Of a stretch of DNA of 9,473 nucleotides, positions 6,891 to 9,473 are shown one piece after another; the stretch's first letter is position 1; each line of letters opens with the position of its first letter. The notes beneath the pieces were generated by a model. The model worked only from the letters and a program-made list of their open reading frames with translations. It was not told the origin of the DNA and searched no databases. The translations under genes and the position numbers were made by a program. This DNA comes from Anaerolineales bacterium (GTDB taxonomy: Bacteria; Chloroflexota; Anaerolineae; Anaerolineales; Villigracilaceae), in contig JADGQD010000070.1 in NCBI GenBank assembly GCA_017882065.1, positions 1 through 9,473 on the forward strand, given 5' to 3'.

Positions 6891-7529
6891 ATGCGGGATG
6901 TGCAGCAGGTTTTCTGGGGAATCTTCACCGCTCTGCTCTCCACCGCCTTACTCTTTGGAGGTTTTTCGCTTTCCCTGGCAGAGGGAAACATGCGTTTGCC
7001 GACTCCCACCCTGACGCCGACCACCACTCTGACCTCGCAGCCATCCCCTTCCCTGGTGGATTCTCCCACCCCCCTGTCTCCCGCCTGGACCCCCACCCTG
7101 TCTCCCGCCTGGACCCCCACCCTGCCTCCCGCCTGGACCCCCACCCTGCCTCCTACCCGGACCCCCACTCTGCCTCCCCCGCCCACCAAGTGCGCTCCGC
7201 CTCCGGGCTGGTTCTCCTACATAGTCCAGCAGGGTGATACACTCTACCACTTGGGTCAGGTCTATGGCATTCCCTTCACGGATATCCAGCGCGCCAACTG
7301 CCTGACCAGTTCCAATATCCACATCGGACAACGGCTCTACGTCCCGCCCTGGGCTACGCGCACGCCTTCGCCGACCTCGATCCTGCCTTCCGACACCCCC
7401 TCGGTCCCCTGGTTCGATACGCCAACCGAGACACTCATCACTGAGACCAGTACACCCACCGATACCGAAACCGCGTCTGCCACACCAACGCCCATACCAC
7501 CCACCGATACCGATACCGTCACCCCGTGA
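6891..7529 (+). CDS. Secreted or membrane-anchored LysM-domain protein with Thr/Pro linkers
   Basis: This 212-residue protein starts one base after the kinase-like gene's stop, so translation is probably coupled. An N-terminal hydrophobic segment (about 8-30, ending SLSLA before EGN) is a signal peptide or anchor. A Thr/Pro-rich linker follows (35-100) with four tandem copies of an 8-residue SPAWTPTL-type unit (63-94). A single LysM domain spans about 108-153 (YIVQQGDTLYHLGQVYGIPF through HIGQRLYVPP), and the C-terminus is again a Thr/Pro/Ser-rich tail. LysM domains bind N-acetylglucosamine-containing glycans such as peptidoglycan. No hydrolase domain is attached, so it is likely a structural or sensory wall-binding protein. 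Cys101, just before the domain, and Cys137, inside it, could form a disulfide outside the cell. Its place between the sensor and LCP genes supports an envelope role. Confidence 0.88.
   Translation: MRDVQQVFWGIFTALLSTALLFGGFSLSLAEGNMRLPTPTLTPTTTLTSQPSPSLVDSPTPLSPAWTPTLSPAWTPTLPPAWTPTLPPTRTPTLPPPPTKCAPPPGWFSYIVQQGDTLYHLGQVYGIPFTDIQRANCLTSSNIHIGQRLYVPPWATRTPSPTSILPSDTPSVPWFDTPTETLITETSTPTDTETASATPTPIPPTDTDTVTP
7077..7172 (+). repeat. Four tandem 24-bp coding repeats (SPAWTPTL minisatellite)
   Basis: Units begin at 7077, 7101, 7125 and 7149, each 24 bases long. Units 1 and 2 are identical, unit 3 has T to C at its first base, and unit 4 has diverged (TACCCGG for CGCCTGG, ACTC for ACCC). Because 24 is a multiple of three, copy-number changes would lengthen or shorten the Pro/Thr linker of the LysM protein without shifting the frame. 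The near-identity of units 1-3 suggests recent duplication. Confidence 0.9.
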
Positions 7530-7566
7530 TATCTATTTAACAGGGGCATTCATCATACATTACTCT

Positions 7567-9018
7567 ATGCGTTCCCGAATAATCAACCTCGCCTGCCTGC
7601 TCCTGATAATGGTCTCCGCCTGCGGAGCCCAGCCTTCTGCGCTTGCGCCCCTCTCCACACCCACGACCCTGTACCTGGTCACCGTGCCAGCCGATGCGAC
7701 CCCCACCGCAACCCCCTTTCAACCGATTGCCGTTAATGACATCCCCAGCCCCTCGCCTGTCTTTACCGAAACTCCACCACCGCTGGATGCCACCTTCGAT
7801 CCCAATACCTTATTAACCGGCACGACCACGCCACAGTCATTCTACGTCCCGCTCTACGCACCAGACCCGTCACTGACCTTGACCGGCAATGATACGGTCA
7901 CGTTCCTCCTGCTCGGTTCCGACAAGCGCCCCGGTCAAACCTACTTCCGGACCGATACCATCGTCGTCGCCGTAATCCGTCCCGGGTCCGGGCAGGTTGC
8001 ACTCATCTCCGTCCCGCGCGACCTGTATGTCTACATTCCCACCGTCGGCATGGACCGCGTCAACGCGGCCTACGAGTACGGTGAAATGTACGACTACCCT
8101 GGCGGAGGCTTTGCCCTGCTCAAAGCCACCATCCTGTACAACCTGGGACTCAACATTGACCATGTGGCAATTGTGGACTTCGATGGTTTCCGCCGCATTG
8201 TGGATACGTTGGATGGGATTGACGTGCCGGTTTTTTGTTCATACACCGACTGGCACCTGATCGACCCCAGTTATGACCCGGAAAACGAAAACAACTGGGC
8301 GCTCTACACCGTCGGCCCGGGTGTCGTCCACATGGACGGTGACCTGGCACTGTGGTACGCCCGTTCGCGCAAGAAGTCCAGTGATTTCGACCGTGGCCGC
8401 CGCTCGCAGGAGGTGCTGCGCGCCCTCTACACACGCGCCCTGCAAACCGGCTCGATCAGCAAAATCCCGGAACTCTACAACGATTTCAGTTCCTCGATCA
8501 TCACCGACCTGACTCTGCCAGACCTCCTGCAACTCGCTCCGCTGGCCCTGCATATGAACAATGCAGATATCCGCAGTTACTTCATCGGGCGGGACTACGT
8601 TACTGGCTGGATGACGCCTGGTGGCGCCAGCGTATTGCTTCCCAACGGACCAGCCATCCAGTCCATGCTTCAGCAGGCTCTCTCGCCCGCGCCCCGCACC
8701 ACCGATGCGGAAGCGCTGACCGTCGAAGTCCGCAACGGGACGTTCAACCCTGGCTGGGACTCTCTGGCCGCCGAGCGCCTGAACTACGTTGGTTATAACA
8801 CCAGTATCGCTATTGCCGACCGGCAAGACTATGCCAATTCCCTGCTCTATGACCTCTCCGCTATCCCCGACTTGAACCGCGCCGGCTCGCTGTTGAACGT
8901 GCTCGGCCTGCCGCCGGAAGCCTTCGTCACCGCCCCGATACAACAGGATGTGAATTATGTCCTTATCGTTGGTGCGGATTACCAGCCGTGTTTTAACCCG
9001 GCGACCATCGCCCCTTAA
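7567..9018 (+). CDS. LCP (LytR-CpsA-Psr) family lipoprotein with C-terminal LytR_C domain
   Basis: LCP proteins are extracytoplasmic phosphotransferases that attach lipid-linked glycopolymers to peptidoglycan or other envelope acceptors. The 483-residue protein opens with a signal and lipobox (VSAC, Cys19), then a Thr/Pro-rich linker (about 28-105). The LCP core at about 110-292 shows LLLGSDKRPG (116-123 region), RTDTIVVAVI (128-137), ISVPRDLYVYIP (R151, D152), DRVNAAYEYG (R164) and YARSRKKSSDFDRGRRSQEV (264-282). These Arg/Asp clusters match those that bind the pyrophosphate and metal. A LytR_C domain follows at about 383-475 (LTVEVRNGTF to VNYVLIVGADY). Lipid anchoring rather than a single TM helix differs from many Firmicutes LCPs. 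It begins 37 bases after the LysM gene with no terminator between, so it is probably the last gene of that operon, ended by the hairpin at 9025. No SD is evident; the ATG is set by the signal peptide. Confidence 0.93.
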   Translation: MRSRIINLACLLLIMVSACGAQPSALAPLSTPTTLYLVTVPADATPTATPFQPIAVNDIPSPSPVFTETPPPLDATFDPNTLLTGTTTPQSFYVPLYAPDPSLTLTGNDTVTFLLLGSDKRPGQTYFRTDTIVVAVIRPGSGQVALISVPRDLYVYIPTVGMDRVNAAYEYGEMYDYPGGGFALLKATILYNLGLNIDHVAIVDFDGFRRIVDTLDGIDVPVFCSYTDWHLIDPSYDPENENNWALYTVGPGVVHMDGDLALWYARSRKKSSDFDRGRRSQEVLRALYTRALQTGSISKIPELYNDFSSSIITDLTLPDLLQLAPLALHMNNADIRSYFIGRDYVTGWMTPGGASVLLPNGPAIQSMLQQALSPAPRTTDAEALTVEVRNGTFNPGWDSLAAERLNYVGYNTSIAIADRQDYANSLLYDLSAIPDLNRAGSLLNVLGLPPEAFVTAPIQQDVNYVLIVGADYQPCFNPATIAP

Positions 9019-9024
9019 AATATC

Positions 9025-9053
9025 GGCTCCCCATCAGGGGAGCCTTTGATTTT
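9025..9053 (+). terminator. Intrinsic terminator after the LCP gene
   Basis: A perfect 8-bp GC-rich stem (GGCTCCCC at 9025-9032 with GGGGAGCC at 9037-9044) has an ATCA tetraloop and is followed by TTTGATTTT. It starts 6 bases after the LCP stop. The minus-strand side is followed by GATATTTTA, so it may also serve the converging 64-residue gene. Confidence 0.85.
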
Positions 9054-9062
9054 ATTCGTGCA

Positions 9063-9257
9063 TCAGGCTTTCTTCAGCACCGGCAGGCCATTGGCCGTCT
9101 CGCTTACTTTGTAACCGGGGGGGACAACCTCCTGCACACCGGCCTTCTTTTCCTTCGCGAAGAAGTAGAGTGTCTGGGTTTTACCGGTCTTGGTTGTGGT
9201 GCTCCTGGCATGCAAAAAATATGTGACACCACGTTTGTTGGTATGACTGAAAGCCAT
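9063..9257 (-). CDS. Small conserved-type hypothetical protein, 64 residues
   Basis: The product begins MAFSHTNKRGVTYFLHA and continues with GKTQTLYFFAKEKKAG, VPPGYKVSE and GLPVLKK. It is basic, has no signal peptide or membrane segment, and looks like a compact cytoplasmic beta-rich fold. I recognise similar small hypothetical proteins (a KTQTLYFF core, then a PxGYxVxE segment and a GLPxLK end) from other bacteria but know no function. The start at 9257 is decided by a strong AAGGAGG SD 6 bases upstream; an in-frame ATG at 9299 would add 14 residues but would swallow the SD and leader hairpin, so it is rejected. The gene converges on the LCP gene and shares its terminator region. Codon use and GC content show nothing unusual. 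Confidence 0.85.
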   Translation of the reverse strand: MAFSHTNKRGVTYFLHARSTTTKTGKTQTLYFFAKEKKAGVQEVVPPGYKVSETANGLPVLKKA

Positions 9258-9275
9258 AGGAACCTCCTTCTTGGT

Positions 9276-9306
9276 AAAAAGCCTGTGACAGTCTTTCAAG
9301 CACAGG
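9276..9306 (-). promoter_or_regulatory. Leader hairpin with T-run upstream of the 64-residue gene
   Basis: Read on the minus strand, CCTGTG (9306 to 9301) pairs with CACAGG (9287 to 9282) across a 13-base loop. After one base comes TTTTT (9280 to 9276), then the AAGGAGG SD. The geometry resembles a weak intrinsic terminator or attenuator placed in the 5' leader. A candidate TATAAT lies upstream at 9327 to 9322, which would give a leader of about 58 bases. Confidence 0.4.
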
Positions 9307-9321
9307 TGAATAGGAAATTAC

Positions 9322-9327
9322 ATTATA
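9322..9327 (-). promoter_or_regulatory. Candidate -10 box for the 64-residue gene
   Basis: A perfect TATAAT occurs on the minus strand, with transcription expected to start near 9315. I see no good -35 partner at 16-18 bases, so the call rests on the -10 match and its position upstream of the leader hairpin and SD. Confidence 0.35.
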
Positions 9328-9389
9328 AACGTATTTTGACGGGCTGGCGCGTCCAGTTTTTCCACCGGAAAACGGCGCGGCAGGTGCGG

Positions 9390-9395
9390 TATAAT
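9390..9395 (+). promoter_or_regulatory. -10 box 7 bases before a GTG start, leaderless promoter
   Basis: TATAAT at 9390-9395 is followed after 7 bases by GTG at 9403, exactly where transcription would begin. No SD is present. A clear -35 hexamer is not visible at the usual distance. Confidence 0.5.
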
Positions 9396-9402
9396 CACGC
9401 CC

Positions 9403-9473
9403 GTGACGAATCCGAAGCGACCGGAAGACCTTTCGGAACAGGAACTGCGCCGTCTGCTATTGGACAAGCGCCA
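9403..9473 (+). CDS. Start of a hypothetical protein gene, 3' partial
   Basis: From a GTG start the frame is open to the right edge and gives 23 complete codons, beginning MTNPKRPEDLSEQELRRLLL and ending DKR. The segment is highly charged, with a DLSEQELRRLL helix typical of a cytoplasmic N-terminus. Some Chloroflexota membrane proteins, including sortases, have N-termini of this general kind, but that is only an impression and the fragment is too short to assign. Start choice rests on the TATAAT 7 bases upstream and the absence of a competing ATG with an SD. Confidence 0.45.
   Translation, partial: MTNPKRPEDLSEQELRRLLLDKR

Noticed and set aside
7077..7172. Regularly repeated units suggestive of a CRISPR array
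   Set aside because: The 24-bp units are directly contiguous with no spacers and are in frame within a Pro/Thr linker.
6626..7189. Gly/Val/Arg-rich minus-strand frame opposite the LysM repeats
   Set aside because: Its repetitive translation is simply the complement of the 24-bp Pro/Thr repeat and the kinase C-terminus.
8239..8943. 234-codon minus-strand open frame opposite the LCP gene
   Set aside because: The opposite strand encodes well-defined LCP and LytR_C motifs; this frame has no motif or SD.
9258..9299. Upstream ATG for the 64-residue protein
   Set aside because: It would place a perfect AAGGAGG SD and a T-run inside coding sequence; the downstream ATG has ideal spacing to that SD.
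9336..9341. TTGACG as the -35 box of the right-edge gene
   Set aside because: It is 48 bases upstream of the TATAAT at 9390, far beyond a workable spacing.
9343..9360. CTGG-CGCGT-CCAG followed by TTTTT as a plus-strand terminator
   Set aside because: The stem has only 4 Watson-Crick pairs and no plus-strand gene ends just upstream after the strong terminator at 9025.

Overview
The window looks like a chromosomal stretch of a Chloroflexota bacterium, most likely of the Anaerolineae. This is inferred from protein style, not from a marker gene. The exported proteins carry long Thr/Pro linkers, a LysM protein sits beside an LCP (LytR-CpsA-Psr) lipoprotein, one kinase is a 7-TM/GAF type, and several genes have a TATAAT box almost touching the start codon with no Shine-Dalgarno (SD) sequence. 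No tRNA, rRNA, CRISPR array or complete insertion sequence was seen.

Layout. (1) 1-708, plus strand: the 3' part of an ORF whose first half resembles the N-terminal domain of IS5-type transposases but which has no visible DDE catalytic domain. Its tail runs through a hairpin into the next gene, so the true C-terminus is uncertain. (2) 687-4349, minus strand: in transcription order, a TPR-repeat exported protein, a small lipoprotein, an MtaB-like tRNA methylthiotransferase, and a 57-residue PMP3/YqaE-type membrane peptide that is easily missed. Gaps are 45, 76 and 50 bases, so they may be partly co-transcribed. (3) 4350-4546: a divergent intergenic region with putative -10 boxes for both sides and a GGGAATTCCC palindrome. 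(4) 4547-9018, plus strand: a 7-TM/GAF/coiled-coil histidine-kinase-like protein, a secreted or membrane-anchored LysM protein starting one base after the kinase stop, and an LCP-LytR_C lipoprotein 37 bases further on. The run ends at a good intrinsic terminator. (5) 9063-9257, minus strand: a conserved-looking 64-residue protein with a strong SD and a hairpin plus T-run in its leader. (6) From 9403, plus strand: the first codons of another gene, apparently leaderless.

The three-gene plus-strand run reads as a cell-envelope module: a membrane sensor, a glycan-binding LysM protein, and an enzyme family that attaches glycopolymers to the wall. The most notable point is that the sensor has an apparently intact ATP-binding domain, but its dimerisation/phosphoacceptor helix has Gln (Q554) where the phosphoacceptor His belongs and another Gln (Q558) at the conserved Thr/Asn position four residues on. 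No response regulator is present in the window. It may be a pseudokinase or signal-coupling ATPase rather than a classical two-component kinase. I found no clear evidence of a wholly new system; this module and the orphan transposase-like domain are the best candidates for follow-up.
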